Of a DNA stretch of 64,000 nt, positions 45,837 to 55,045 are shown in pieces. Source of the stretch: Anaerococcus vaginimassiliensis (GTDB lineage Bacteria; Bacillota; Clostridia; Tissierellales; Peptoniphilaceae); assembly GCF_900626155.1 (NCBI RefSeq), contig NZ_LR130844.1, forward strand, positions 350,186 through 414,185, in the 5' to 3' direction. The position numbers were made by a program, and so were the translations under genes. A model generated the notes under the pieces. It searched no databases, was not told the origin of the DNA, and saw nothing but the letters and a program-made list of their open reading frames with translations. Within the stretch, counting starts at the first letter, position 1, and every line of letters begins with the position of its first letter.

Positions 45837-46853
45837 CTAGATTTTTCTTACCTTATATCTTGTTTCACACTTAAACTCTTCGTCTTTTCTTAGGATAATA
45901 CTACCAAAGTATTTCTGGTTAATTGCATCTGGTAATTGTTGGGTTTCTATTGCGATTCCTTGGTTTTTAACTAAATCCATGGAAGAATTACTATCTATTT
46001 TATTTAAGCTATATAAAATCAAAGAATCTCTATCTGTAATCACATCTAAACTTAGCCTATCATTTCTTAAATTAAGGCTAATTTCATCTTCTTTATTTAA
46101 AATAAAAGCCGTGTCTAACCCACTATTTTTCTTAATCTCTGGATACTGCGAATCGAGTACTTCTCCTAGATTTTTATATTCTGAAAAATCTAATTCACTA
46201 GATCCTATGTCAATTTTTTCTCCAGTAGGAATCAAATCTTCGTCTGTTTCTAAAATAAAATCTGAATCCACTCTAAGATAGTGATTTGTTATAGGATTTT
46301 TGTTTGCATTTAGGTTAAAATAAACGTGATTTGTTGGATTAAATATTGTATCTGCATCACATCTCGCATAATAATTTATTATCCGATCGCCCTCATTTGT
46401 TACGGTATGAGTAACTTTAACTTTCATATTTCCAGGATAATAATTAGGTCCCGTTTTATCTTCTAAGCTAAATATTATTTTGATACTGTCTTCATTTTCT
46501 TCGATATCAAAATCCCAATTTCTTAAATCGAATCCCCTATCTCCACCGTGAAGGTGGTTCTCGCCGTCATTTTTATCTAGCTTGTAGCTCTTACCGTCAA
46601 TATTAAAGCTTGCATTTGAAATTCTCCCGCCAACTCTTCCGACAGTTGCACCAAAGAAATATGATCTGTTAGCTAAAAGTTCATCTACGGAGTTATATCC
46701 TAAGATAATATTTCCAATATCTTCGATATAAAATTCATTTATCCTAGCACCCAAAGACCAAAATGAAACATACCTTGAAGAATCTAGGGAAATCTTAATT
46801 TCGTATATGTCCTCGTTTTTGTAATTTCCGATTATTTTTTTAGTATAATTCAT
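45837..46853 (-). CDS. galM: Aldose 1-epimerase (mutarotase)
   Basis: The 338-residue protein interconverts alpha and beta forms of aldoses, speeding entry of xylose or glucose into metabolism. Conserved features are GRVGGRISNA, NHLHGG with the catalytic His, the second His in FNPTNHVYFNL, the Asp in NSGLDTAFIL and the catalytic Glu region GIAIETQQLPDAIN. It lies 8 bases after xylB and 16 before the transaldolase gene in the xylose operon. In this setting beta-xylose from GH43 cleavage or the importer is the probable substrate. Confidence 0.92.
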   Translation of the reverse strand: MNYTKKIIGNYKNEDIYEIKISLDSSRYVSFWSLGARINEFYIEDIGNIILGYNSVDELLANRSYFFGATVGRVGGRISNASFNIDGKSYKLDKNDGENHLHGGDRGFDLRNWDFDIEENEDSIKIIFSLEDKTGPNYYPGNMKVKVTHTVTNEGDRIINYYARCDADTIFNPTNHVYFNLNANKNPITNHYLRVDSDFILETDEDLIPTGEKIDIGSSELDFSEYKNLGEVLDSQYPEIKKNSGLDTAFILNKEDEISLNLRNDRLSLDVITDRDSLILYSLNKIDSNSSMDLVKNQGIAIETQQLPDAINQKYFGSIILRKDEEFKCETRYKVRKI

Positions 46854-46861
46854 AATCTCAC

Positions 46862-48355
46862 CTATATATCAGAAAGTTTCTTAGAAATTTCCTTTGTATT
46901 TGGATAAACCATCCTATATACTTCATAGTATTTCTCATATATTTTTACATTTTCCGGGTTTGGTTTATATTCTTTTTTGTACTTTACAAAATCCTTGGCA
47001 CAAGTTTTGAAATCATCATAATAACCAGCTCCAACTGCTGCAAGCATGGCTGCTCCTGTCGATGGACCATTTTCTATTTCTAAAGTTACTATATTTTTAT
47101 TAAATATATCAGCTTGCATCTGAAGCCAAGTTTTATTCTTTGCTCCACCTCCTACAGACACCATTGTATCTACAGGGCTTGCTCCATCGCTATCGATTAT
47201 TACTAGACTATCTTTTAGAGAATAAGTTATACCTTCAAGGACTGCTCTTACAAAATTATCCAGCTTATGAGAAATATCCATTCCTACAAAAGATCCTCTA
47301 ATGGAGCTATCATTGTAAGGAGTTCTTTCTCCTTGGATATACGGAGTAAAGATTAGACCATCTGAGCCAGCGCTCACATTTTCTATGCCAGTTAGAAATT
47401 CATCATAAGATAAATCTTTGGCAAAAGTAGATTTTAGCCAATCAAGACTCTTGCCTGCAGCAAGGGTAACTCCCATAGAGTAAAAAGTATCTGGAATAGC
47501 AGCGTTAAATGTGTGAAGCTTGCCATCTTCTTTTCCTGTTATTTTTTCTTTGTTGGCAAATACTACACCAGATGTTCCAACGCTAACCATAGCTCTCGTA
47601 TCATCAATAATCCCAGCGCCAACAGCACTAGCAGCATTATCGGCAGCACCGGCATATACTTTTACCCTACTTTTTATGCCAAGCTCATCTCTAACTTCAT
47701 CTCTTATATCTCCAGTATATCCAATCGAATCAACTAACTCTGGCAGATAATCGTAATTTATGCCAAATTTGTCAGCAATTTCTCTGGACCATTCTTTTTT
47801 CTCTACATTTAATAGTAAAGTACCAGCAGCATCTGATAGGTCCATATGGTAATTTCCTGTTAGGTACAATCTTAGATAATCCTTTGGAAGTAGGATGTGT
47901 CTAGTTTTTTCCCAAATCTCTGGTTCATTTTCCATTACCCATAGGATTTTAGGTAGGGTAAATCCTTCTAGAGCAATATTTTTATTAATAGATAATATTT
48001 CTTCACCAAAGTCGTTCATTATTTTTTGACATTGATCGGTTGTACGAACATCATTCCACAAAATAGCATTTCTTAGAATTTCATCATTTTCATCTAATAA
48101 TACCAAACTATGCATTTGTCCAGAGAAACTAATCGCATCGAGATTTTCAGAAAAACCATCTATTTTTTTAGATAAATCCTTGATTACGTCTTTGAAAGCC
48201 TTGATCCAATCCTTAGGATCTTGTTCACTAAACCCTTTTTTTGGTATATAAAGATCATATTCATATGCACTTGATTCAACCAGTCTGCCATCTGTTGTAT
48301 AAACTGAACCCTTTAGAGAGCTTGTTCCAAGGTCTATTCCTAATAAGTACTTCAT
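46862..48355 (-). CDS. xylB: Xylulokinase
   Basis: The 497-residue FGGY kinase phosphorylates D-xylulose to xylulose 5-phosphate. It opens MKYLLGIDLGTSSLKGSVY with the ATP-binding loop. DAISFSGQMHSLVLLD is the xylulokinase substrate segment and ILWNDVRT follows. YAGAADNAASAVGAG carries the catalytic Asp, and VSVGGGAKNKTWLQM is the C-terminal FGGY signature. It follows xylA in the operon, but a strong hairpin separates the two genes. Identity as xylulokinase is supported by both sequence and neighbours. Confidence 0.96.
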   Translation of the reverse strand: MKYLLGIDLGTSSLKGSVYTTDGRLVESSAYEYDLYIPKKGFSEQDPKDWIKAFKDVIKDLSKKIDGFSENLDAISFSGQMHSLVLLDENDEILRNAILWNDVRTTDQCQKIMNDFGEEILSINKNIALEGFTLPKILWVMENEPEIWEKTRHILLPKDYLRLYLTGNYHMDLSDAAGTLLLNVEKKEWSREIADKFGINYDYLPELVDSIGYTGDIRDEVRDELGIKSRVKVYAGAADNAASAVGAGIIDDTRAMVSVGTSGVVFANKEKITGKEDGKLHTFNAAIPDTFYSMGVTLAAGKSLDWLKSTFAKDLSYDEFLTGIENVSAGSDGLIFTPYIQGERTPYNDSSIRGSFVGMDISHKLDNFVRAVLEGITYSLKDSLVIIDSDGASPVDTMVSVGGGAKNKTWLQMQADIFNKNIVTLEIENGPSTGAAMLAAVGAGYYDDFKTCAKDFVKYKKEYKPNPENVKIYEKYYEVYRMVYPNTKEISKKLSDI

Positions 48356-48374
48356 AGTATTCCTTTCTATAAGA

Positions 48375-48410
48375 AAAGCTGCTGCAAAAATTTAAACTTG
48401 CAGCAGCTTT
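48375..48410 (-). terminator. Strong hairpin inside the xylose operon, between xylA and xylB
   Basis: A perfect 13-bp stem (48375-48387 with 48398-48410) has a 10-base loop and TTTTCTTAT after it on the minus strand. It begins 5 bases past the xylA stop and ends about 20 bases before the xylB start. It could be a partial terminator or a block to RNA decay that keeps xylA and upstream messages more abundant than xylB. Confidence 0.8.
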
Positions 48411-48415
48411 ATTAA

Positions 48416-49723
48416 TTAAACTAAATAATCGTTTATTCTTGCTTTCAAATACTCTAAGTGAGAAGATTTATTTTCAATTTTATCATTCTTCAAAGCATAT
48501 TCTGTCAAGGATTCTAGATCCATTTTTCCATCTACAATATCCTTGCCTAGGCCAGATTTATAGCTTTCATATTTCTTATCTAAGATTTCATCTATAAATC
48601 CATCTTCTTTCATTTTAGCTGCAGCCAATAGTCCTCTAGCGAATGTATCCATACCACTAATATGAGCTGTTAATAAATCTTCTTGATCGATTGAAGTTCT
48701 ACGAACTTTTGCATCGAAGTTAATTCCGCCCTTGCCTAATCCATCGTTTTCTAAGATTTCATACATAGCAAGACTTGTATGGTATAAATCATATGGGAAC
48801 TCATCTGTATCCCAACCTAGTTGTTCTTCGCTGTGGTTAGCATCTATAGAACCTAAGGCTCCTTCTGTTCTTGCAACTCTAAGTTCGTGTTCAAATGTAT
48901 GACCTGCAAGAGTAGCGTGGTTTCCTTCTAGGTTTAGTTTAAATCTATCTTTAAGTCCATATTTGTTTATGAAAAATAGAGCTGTTGCTGCATCATAATC
49001 ATATTGGTGTCTCATTGGTTCTCTTGGCTTAGGCTCAATTAAGAATTGTACCTTGTGACCAATTTTGTCTGAATAATCGCATGCCATATGGAAAAACTTA
49101 GCAAGATTTTCTTGTTCTAATTCATAATCTGTGTTGAAAAGCTCTTCATAACCTTCTCTACCACCCCAGAATACGTAGTTTTCTCCACCAAGTTTTTTAG
49201 AAATATCTAATCCTTTTTTAACTTGTGCAGCAGCGTAAGCATACACATCTGCATTATTTGTAGTAGCAGCACCATTTAGATATCTTGGATTTGTAAACAT
49301 ATTAGCAGTATTCCAAAGAAGTTTGATACCAGTTTCATCCATTTTTTCTTTGATTAAATCTGTAATTTCATCAAGATTTTGATAAAACTCTTCTAAAGAA
49401 TCTCCTTCAGGAGCAATATCAACATCATGGAAGCAGAAATACTTAACATCTAAAAGTTGAAGTAGTTCAAAGAAAGCCTCTACCCTATTTTTTGCAGTTT
49501 CCATTGGATTTTCTCCATACCAATTTCTCTTTGCAGTTCCAACACCAAATGGATCAGCTCCTTCTTGGTCCATAGTATGCCAATAGGCAATTGCAAACTT
49601 TAGATGTTCCTTCATAGGTTTTCCAAGAACAATTTTGTCTTGGTCATAATAGTGATAAGCTAAAGGATTCTTAGAATCCGCCCCTTCGTATTTTACTTTT
49701 TCTATTCCTTCAAAATATTTCAT
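48416..49723 (-). CDS. xylA: Xylose isomerase
   Basis: The 435-residue class II xylose isomerase converts D-xylose to D-xylulose with two divalent metal ions. Signatures include [14 protein letters not shown] (catalytic His), [30 protein letters not shown] (metal Glu) and [17 protein letters not shown], then [17 protein letters not shown]. It lies 18 bases after the sugar-binding protein gene and is followed by a strong hairpin. The context (GH43, ABC importer, xylB, divergent ROK regulator) confirms the xylose pathway. Confidence 0.98.
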   Translation of the reverse strand: MKYFEGIEKVKYEGADSKNPLAYHYYDQDKIVLGKPMKEHLKFAIAYWHTMDQEGADPFGVGTAKRNWYGENPMETAKNRVEAFFELLQLLDVKYFCFHDVDIAPEGDSLEEFYQNLDEITDLIKEKMDETGIKLLWNTANMFTNPRYLNGAATTNNADVYAYAAAQVKKGLDISKKLGGENYVFWGGREGYEELFNTDYELEQENLAKFFHMACDYSDKIGHKVQFLIEPKPREPMRHQYDYDAATALFFINKYGLKDRFKLNLEGNHATLAGHTFEHELRVARTEGALGSIDANHSEEQLGWDTDEFPYDLYHTSLAMYEILENDGLGKGGINFDAKVRRTSIDQEDLLTAHISGMDTFARGLLAAAKMKEDGFIDEILDKKYESYKSGLGKDIVDGKMDLESLTEYALKNDKIENKSSHLEYLKARINDYLV

Positions 49724-49741
49724 AATATCTCCCTTTTTGTT

Positions 49742-50812
49742 TTATTCAGTAACTGTATCTGACATTTGTTTATCTTTTTCTTGACCATAAGCTTCAAGTT
49801 CATCAGCTTTTACGTAGTTTACATCAATTGGTACTGTTTTATCTATTTCTTCACCTTCAACTGATTTAACTAGATTTTCAATTACTTTAACACCTATTGT
49901 ATAAGCATCTTGGTCAACTATGGCATTTATTCTTCCATCATTTATTCCTTGTAACCATGTAGGTGTCCAGTCAAAACCAAAGTGTAAGATTTCTCCTGCT
50001 TTATTTTGTGATGCAAGTGCTTCCATAACTCCAACGTCTGGGCCTTCTGATCCTAGTGAGAATACTAATTTTAAATCTGAATTAGCTACTATAGCAGATT
50101 CTAGTTGTCTCTTAGATTCAGCTGCTTGGTCTTTATCCATAATAGGCTCAATCCATTTAAAGCTAGATGCATCTGATCCCATTTCTTCTTCAAATCCTTC
50201 TTTAACGCCTTTCATCCTTAAAATCATTGTTGGTTGAGCATTATCTACGTTTACTATAGCAATAGAACCATCTTTGATTCCCTTTTCTTTCATTTCCTTG
50301 GCTGCTTCCATTCCTAGTCTTTTACCAGCTTCAACGTTATCTGTACCAACATAGGCTGTTCTATCTTCTGGATTTTCTAGGTCTGCATCAAATGTAATTA
50401 CTGGAGTTCCTGAGTCCATAGCTTGTTTGATAGGATTTAGGAAAATATTAGCTTCCATTGGAGCTATAGCGATTCCTTTTGCACCATTTGTTAAAGCTTC
50501 ATTTAAGAATCCAATGTGTTTTTCATTCTTTTGAGCTTCAGTTGGTGGAGATGTTTTTACTACGAGATTGTATCCTAATTTCTTAGCTGTATCTTCAGCT
50601 CCTTTTCTCATTGGTGACCAATACGCACCAGTATCTACTATAGGTATAAAGTAAAGTGTACCTTTTTCACCATCTTCTGTTGAAGTTTCTTGAGCTACCT
50701 CTTTATTAGAAGTGTCTGCTTCATTTTTAGCTTCTTTATCATTTCCTCCACAAGCTGTTAATAGCATAGCAGCTAAAAGTCCCATTGATAATTTTTTTAA
50801 CATATTTTTCAT
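49742..50812 (-). CDS. Sugar ABC transporter substrate-binding lipoprotein (probable xylose/xyloside)
   Basis: The 356-residue protein has a lipoprotein signal peptide with lipobox LLTACGG (Cys21), an acidic linker, and a type I periplasmic-binding fold (FIPIVDTGAYWSPMRKGAEDTAKKLG, IAIAPMEANIF, VITFDADLENPEDRTAYVGTDN) of the ribose/xylose RbsB group. It would sit on the outer face of the membrane and deliver a sugar to the permease. The gene lies 13 bases after the permease gene and 18 bases before xylA. Xylose or a short xyloside is the inferred ligand. Confidence 0.9.
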   Translation of the reverse strand: MKNMLKKLSMGLLAAMLLTACGGNDKEAKNEADTSNKEVAQETSTEDGEKGTLYFIPIVDTGAYWSPMRKGAEDTAKKLGYNLVVKTSPPTEAQKNEKHIGFLNEALTNGAKGIAIAPMEANIFLNPIKQAMDSGTPVITFDADLENPEDRTAYVGTDNVEAGKRLGMEAAKEMKEKGIKDGSIAIVNVDNAQPTMILRMKGVKEGFEEEMGSDASSFKWIEPIMDKDQAAESKRQLESAIVANSDLKLVFSLGSEGPDVGVMEALASQNKAGEILHFGFDWTPTWLQGINDGRINAIVDQDAYTIGVKVIENLVKSVEGEEIDKTVPIDVNYVKADELEAYGQEKDKQMSDTVTE

Positions 50813-50825
50813 AATTTTCTCCTAT

Positions 50826-51788
50826 TTAATTATTAGCTTCTGATTTTTTTCTGAAATAGTCCACTATCATTGCAACTATAATTATTAATCCTGTTACTAA
50901 TTGTTGCATAAATGCGTTAACACCTAATACTGCAAGTCCATTATTAAATATTTGTAATGTCAATATTCCTACTAGTGCACCTCCTATGCTTCCTACACCA
51001 CCACTAAATTGTGTACCGCCTAAGATTGCTGCTGCCATTGCTAGTAAATCAAGTCCTTGTCCCTCATTAGGTCCTCCTACATTTAGGATTGACATCATAA
51101 GAATACCAGCTATAGCTGCCGCAACTCCTTCAAGAATAAATACTTTTATTGTATGTTGATTTACTCTTATTCCAGATAGTCTTGCTGCTTCTGAATTTGA
51201 TCCTACTGCGTAACATTTTCTACCAAAGTCAGTATTGTTTAATATAAAAGCAAATACAATACTAAGTATTATAAAAATCAATGTGTTTGAATATATGATA
51301 TTGCCAATTATATTTGTTTGTGAAATTTTAGAGAACCATTGAGGAACTCCAGTAACATAAATTCCATCAGTCAAATACATTACTAATCCTCTATAAGCAT
51401 AGTTGGTACCAAGAGTTAAAATAAATGATGGTAACTTAAATTGGGTTATCAAGAATGCATTGATAAATCCCATTATAGCCCCCAATACTAAGGCTATTAG
51501 TATAACTAAAGCTGGATTTAATCCTTTTATCGCTAGATAAGCTGCAGCAGTACCACTTAGAGCTGCTATTGATGCTATTGATAAATCAACATGTCCTGTT
51601 ATTAATATCATAGCATAAGCAATTGTAAGTATTCCCACAGATGGTATTTGCCTGAAAAAGTTACTAATATTTCCTTTAGATAAAAACATAGGTGTCTTTA
51701 TGGAAAAGAATAGTAATAACAAGATCAAAACTAAATATACTGAATAGTTCAGCAATATTTTTTTAATATCTTTCTTATTTTCCTGCAT
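50826..51788 (-). CDS. Sugar ABC transporter permease (RbsC/XylH-like)
   Basis: The 320-residue membrane protein has eight to ten helices and the RbsC-class features ILITGHVDLSIASIAALSG, FKLPSFILTLGTNYAYRGL and AILGGTQFSGGVGSIGGALVG. It forms the channel of the importer, probably as a homodimer. GGAGTTAATAG precedes the ATG, which overlaps the ATPase gene by 14 bases. Transport specificity is inferred from the operon: xylose or xylosides. Confidence 0.92.
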   Translation of the reverse strand: MQENKKDIKKILLNYSVYLVLILLLLFFSIKTPMFLSKGNISNFFRQIPSVGILTIAYAMILITGHVDLSIASIAALSGTAAAYLAIKGLNPALVILIALVLGAIMGFINAFLITQFKLPSFILTLGTNYAYRGLVMYLTDGIYVTGVPQWFSKISQTNIIGNIIYSNTLIFIILSIVFAFILNNTDFGRKCYAVGSNSEAARLSGIRVNQHTIKVFILEGVAAAIAGILMMSILNVGGPNEGQGLDLLAMAAAILGGTQFSGGVGSIGGALVGILTLQIFNNGLAVLGVNAFMQQLVTGLIIIVAMIVDYFRKKSEANN

Positions 51789-53301
51789 CTATTAACTCCT
51801 TCTTATTTTTTTCTACAAGCATAGTAGCATATTTCATTATTTCTTCTTGGTCTGTATCAGATGTTTTAAGTTCACCAGTTGTAACACCTTCTGAAAAAAC
51901 ATAAATCCTATCTGTTATACTTAACAACTCTTGAATTTCTGAAGAAACAATTATAATAGTTTTTCCTTTTTTAGCCAAATCTTCAATTATTTCATATATT
52001 TCGCTCTTTGCACCTACATCTATTCCTTTAGTTGGTTCATCAAATAAGTAAATATCTCCATCTGTTGTAAGCCATTTAGAAACAACAACCTTCTGTTGAT
52101 TTCCTCCAGATAATCTTCCTACAACTTGACTTGGTCCTGTAGTTTTAATCCTCAAGCTATCTATATATTTCTTAGTATTCGTAACCTGCTCTTTTTTATT
52201 AAGTATAAAAGAGTGGCTTTTTGCCATATTTACGTTTTCATCTATAGATAAATTTAAGGCTAATCCTTGTAACTTTCTATCTTCTGGTATCAAAGAAATT
52301 TTTCTTTTTACTGCTTCTGATGGTCTTTGAATATCCACTTTTTCACCGTCTATAAATATTTCTCCGCTACCTTTTTTATCAGCTCCAAAAAGTAATCTAA
52401 TTGATTCCGTTCTTCCACTTCCTACAAGACCTGCAAAACCAACTACTTCACCTTCTCTTACTTTGAAGGATACATCTTTAACTTTTCCTTTTGTATCAGA
52501 AAGATTTTTTGCTTCAATATGAACTTTCCCTATATCAAATGTTGATTTGCTATATAACTGGTTAGCTGGTCGTCCAACCATCTTAAATATTAGATCATCT
52601 TCGGTGGAATCTTCCGTCTTGTCGGTTCCTATATAACTTCCATCTCTAAGAACTGTAATTCTGTCTGATATCTCAAATAGTTCATTCAATCTATGAGATA
52701 TATAAATACTTGCTATCCCCTTATCCTTTAAAGCATTTATAACTACAAACAATACATCTATCTCATAATTAGTCAGGGCTGTTGTCGGCTCATCAAAAAT
52801 TATTATTTTCGCATCAAGACTTAGAGCCTTAGCAATCTCAACCATTTGTTTTTGACCAGTAGTTAAATTTCCCACAAGATCAGTTGGCTTGAAATTTGCA
52901 TCTAGTATATTAAGCCAATACTGAGTATCTTTATATAATTTTTTGTAATCAATAATTTTTAGCTTTTCATTTTTATAAGGAAGTCTATTCATATAAACAT
53001 TTTCAGATACTGATAGAGATTCCGCTAAATTAAATTCTTGTTGGACAAAAGCAATTCCTAATTCTTTTGATAAAGCAGGACTCATATTATCCACTTTTTT
53101 ATCTAGATAATAAATTGATCCCTCATCTTTACTGATGGCGCCTGTCAATATATTCATAAGTGTTGACTTCCCAGCACCATTTTCTCCAATAAGGGCGTGA
53201 ATTTCTCCTTCATACAAATCAAAATTAACCTTGTTTAAAACTTTAACATTTCCATAGGATTTACTTATACCTTCCATACTTAATATTTTTTTCACATTCA
53301 A
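51775..53301 (-). CDS. Sugar ABC transporter ATP-binding protein, tandem-domain (RbsA/XylG-like)
   Basis: The 508-residue protein has two nucleotide-binding domains. The first is complete: Walker A IGENGAGKSTLMN, signature LTTGQKQMVEIAKAL and Walker B IIIFDEPTTALT. The second has the usual RbsA-type relaxed P-loop (GLVGSGRTESIRLLFG) with signature LSGGNQQKVVVSKWL. It energises the carbohydrate importer. The first codon is a TTG overlapping the GH43 stop; a GTG two codons later has GAGG at a better distance, so the start is uncertain by two residues. Confidence 0.93.
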   Translation of the reverse strand: MNVKKILSMEGISKSYGNVKVLNKVNFDLYEGEIHALIGENGAGKSTLMNILTGAISKDEGSIYYLDKKVDNMSPALSKELGIAFVQQEFNLAESLSVSENVYMNRLPYKNEKLKIIDYKKLYKDTQYWLNILDANFKPTDLVGNLTTGQKQMVEIAKALSLDAKIIIFDEPTTALTNYEIDVLFVVINALKDKGIASIYISHRLNELFEISDRITVLRDGSYIGTDKTEDSTEDDLIFKMVGRPANQLYSKSTFDIGKVHIEAKNLSDTKGKVKDVSFKVREGEVVGFAGLVGSGRTESIRLLFGADKKGSGEIFIDGEKVDIQRPSEAVKRKISLIPEDRKLQGLALNLSIDENVNMAKSHSFILNKKEQVTNTKKYIDSLRIKTTGPSQVVGRLSGGNQQKVVVSKWLTTDGDIYLFDEPTKGIDVGAKSEIYEIIEDLAKKGKTIIIVSSEIQELLSITDRIYVFSEGVTTGELKTSDTDQEEIMKYATMLVEKNKKELIDAGK

Positions 53302-54911
53302 TCCTCTTCCTCGTATTTAAAGTATTCAAACTTCGCTTCATTGTTGTAACCTGTGTAATCTATATTAACCATTCCAACAAAAGCTCCTGTGAAGAAACCA
53401 CCGTAAGTTTGATTAACATAATCATCACTTAGGACCTTAGCATCTAATTTAATTCCTGTATCTATCCACTCATTTCCATCTAGTGAATATTGATAAGTAT
53501 AAAACTGTGTATCGACTGTAGTCCTAAAGTAAATTTCCTTAGTATCATCTGGAACTTGTATAGTATTTTTAAGATAACACTCTAAGTTACCTCTATTAGT
53601 TTCTAGAACTTCTATACATTTACCTACCTCTTCGTCGTATGTTAACGCTATCATCGACCAATGAGTAGTATTATAATAGTTTGAAAGTCCTGCAAGCTGC
53701 TGATGACTATTTGGATCGTATATCATCTTAGTTTCAGCTTTGAACTTGAAATTTTGCCATCTTCTAGCAACTAGGGAATGTTCTTGATGATTAGACAAGG
53801 ATCCTGATCCTTTTAATACTAATTTAGAATCTTCTATTTTACCTATTTGTTCAAAAGGAACTCTCACTGTATTGAAATTAATATCTAACTTATCGTCATC
53901 GAAATCATCAAATTGATTAATAAGCTCATCATTTTTATTGACAACATCTTTAAAAATTTTAGGAGAATCTACTTCTACACTTCCTTCTTTGCCACCTAAA
54001 ATATGAGGCCATTCGTCATCATCCCAATAAACTTTTTGAATAGCTGTTTCTCTACCTAGAGTACACCAACCTCTTGGATCAATTGCAGATTCATAAGAGT
54101 GATGCCAAGGTCTTGCTGTTAAGTGAGCAAAATACCACTCATCACCATCTGTTTTTACTAAAGATCCATGACCACATTTTTGTAAATTATTATAAGGAGA
54201 ATCAAAAGCTGTCATGAATATTTCTGGCTGACCTTCATAATCACCAAATATCTCTTTTGACCTTGAAACAGTCTCAGAGTGACTGTAGGTTGTTCCTCCT
54301 TCTGCACAGAATAAATAATAGTATCCAAACATCTTATATAAGTGAGGAGCTTCTGTAAGTTTTATATCAGTTCCCTTCCAAATTATTTTAGAATTATCTT
54401 TAATTAGTTTTTTACTCTTATGATCATATTCAGTACATCTAATTCCCATAAAAGGATGATTATAAGGTCTATGGTCCCACTGCATTTGAACTAAATATTT
54501 TTTTCCATCGTCATCATGGAACAAAGACGCATCAAATCCTATACCATTAAGAAAAATAGGATCTGACCAAGGACCTCTTATATCTTCTGCCGTAATTAGA
54601 TAATTCTTAACATCCTTGAAACTACCATTTACTACTTGGACATTTGAATACACAAGCCAAAACTTACCGTCATAATATGATAAATCAGGCGCCCATATTC
54701 CTCCTGAATCTAGATTTCCCCTCATATCTAAAAGTTTTAAATCATCAATCGGGTGACTTACAAGTTCCCAATTAATCAAATTACTAGACTCATGAATTTG
54801 AACTCCAGGCATCCAATCAAATGTTGAAGTAGCTATGTAATACTTATCTTCTTTTTTTGTTATTGATGGATCTGGATTGAACCCTTTCAAAATAGGGTTT
54901 TTAATCTTCAT
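53298..54911 (-). CDS. GH43 beta-xylosidase / arabinofuranosidase
   Basis: The 537-residue cytoplasmic enzyme (no signal peptide) has the GH43 five-bladed propeller: NPILKGFNPDPSITKKED with the catalytic-base Asp, IWAPDLSYYDGKFWLVYS, the pKa-tuning Asp in GIGFDASLFHDDDGKKYLVQ and the acid Glu in KLTEAPHLYKMFGYYYLFCAEGG. A C-terminal jelly-roll of the GH43_11/12 type (QHSLVARRWQNFKFKAET) follows. It removes xylose from imported xylo-oligosaccharides. It is the first gene of the long xylose operon, directly below a xyl-type operator. Confidence 0.94.
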   Translation of the reverse strand: MKIKNPILKGFNPDPSITKKEDKYYIATSTFDWMPGVQIHESSNLINWELVSHPIDDLKLLDMRGNLDSGGIWAPDLSYYDGKFWLVYSNVQVVNGSFKDVKNYLITAEDIRGPWSDPIFLNGIGFDASLFHDDDGKKYLVQMQWDHRPYNHPFMGIRCTEYDHKSKKLIKDNSKIIWKGTDIKLTEAPHLYKMFGYYYLFCAEGGTTYSHSETVSRSKEIFGDYEGQPEIFMTAFDSPYNNLQKCGHGSLVKTDGDEWYFAHLTARPWHHSYESAIDPRGWCTLGRETAIQKVYWDDDEWPHILGGKEGSVEVDSPKIFKDVVNKNDELINQFDDFDDDKLDINFNTVRVPFEQIGKIEDSKLVLKGSGSLSNHQEHSLVARRWQNFKFKAETKMIYDPNSHQQLAGLSNYYNTTHWSMIALTYDEEVGKCIEVLETNRGNLECYLKNTIQVPDDTKEIYFRTTVDTQFYTYQYSLDGNEWIDTGIKLDAKVLSDDYVNQTYGGFFTGAFVGMVNIDYTGYNNEAKFEYFKYEEED

Positions 54912-54924
54912 TTTCCTTCTCCTT

Positions 54925-54952
54925 TTAGTTAATAAATTTCTTTACTAACTAA
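54925..54952 (-). promoter_or_regulatory. Xyl-type operator upstream of the GH43-xylose operon
   Basis: A 28-base inverted repeat with 12-base arms TTAGTTAATAAA and TTTACTAACTAA (11 of 12 matched) and a 4-base centre. The outer TTAGTT/AACTAA resembles operators of Firmicutes XylR. It begins right after the -10 box of the GH43 promoter, so a bound repressor would block transcription. Confidence 0.83.
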
Positions 54953-54992
54953 ATAATATCATATATAATATTAATTGTAAAGTCTTTTTACA
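54953..54992 (-). promoter_or_regulatory. Divergent promoters between GH43 and xylR
   Basis: On the minus strand TTTACA (54976-54981), 17 bases and TATTAT (54953-54958) form the GH43 operon promoter. An opposite TTTACA at 54987-54992 can serve the plus-strand xylR gene with a TATAGT box at 55012-55017, although that spacing of 19 bases is long. The two -35 boxes make a TTGTAAA-N5-TTTACAA inverted repeat. Confidence 0.65.
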
Positions 54993-55045
54993 AATTTATT
55001 TTAAAAATAATTATAGTATGGTAATTTAATCAGATAGGAGTAATT

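Noticed and set aside
45226..45840. Long leucine-rich plus-strand frames opposite the transaldolase gene
   Set aside because: They are antisense shadows of transaldolase; the composition (runs of Leu) reflects the complement of its codons.
54975..54993. TTGTAAA-N5-TTTACAA as a catabolite (cre) site
   Set aside because: It lacks the central CG and has the wrong length for a cre box; it is explained by two opposed -35 boxes.
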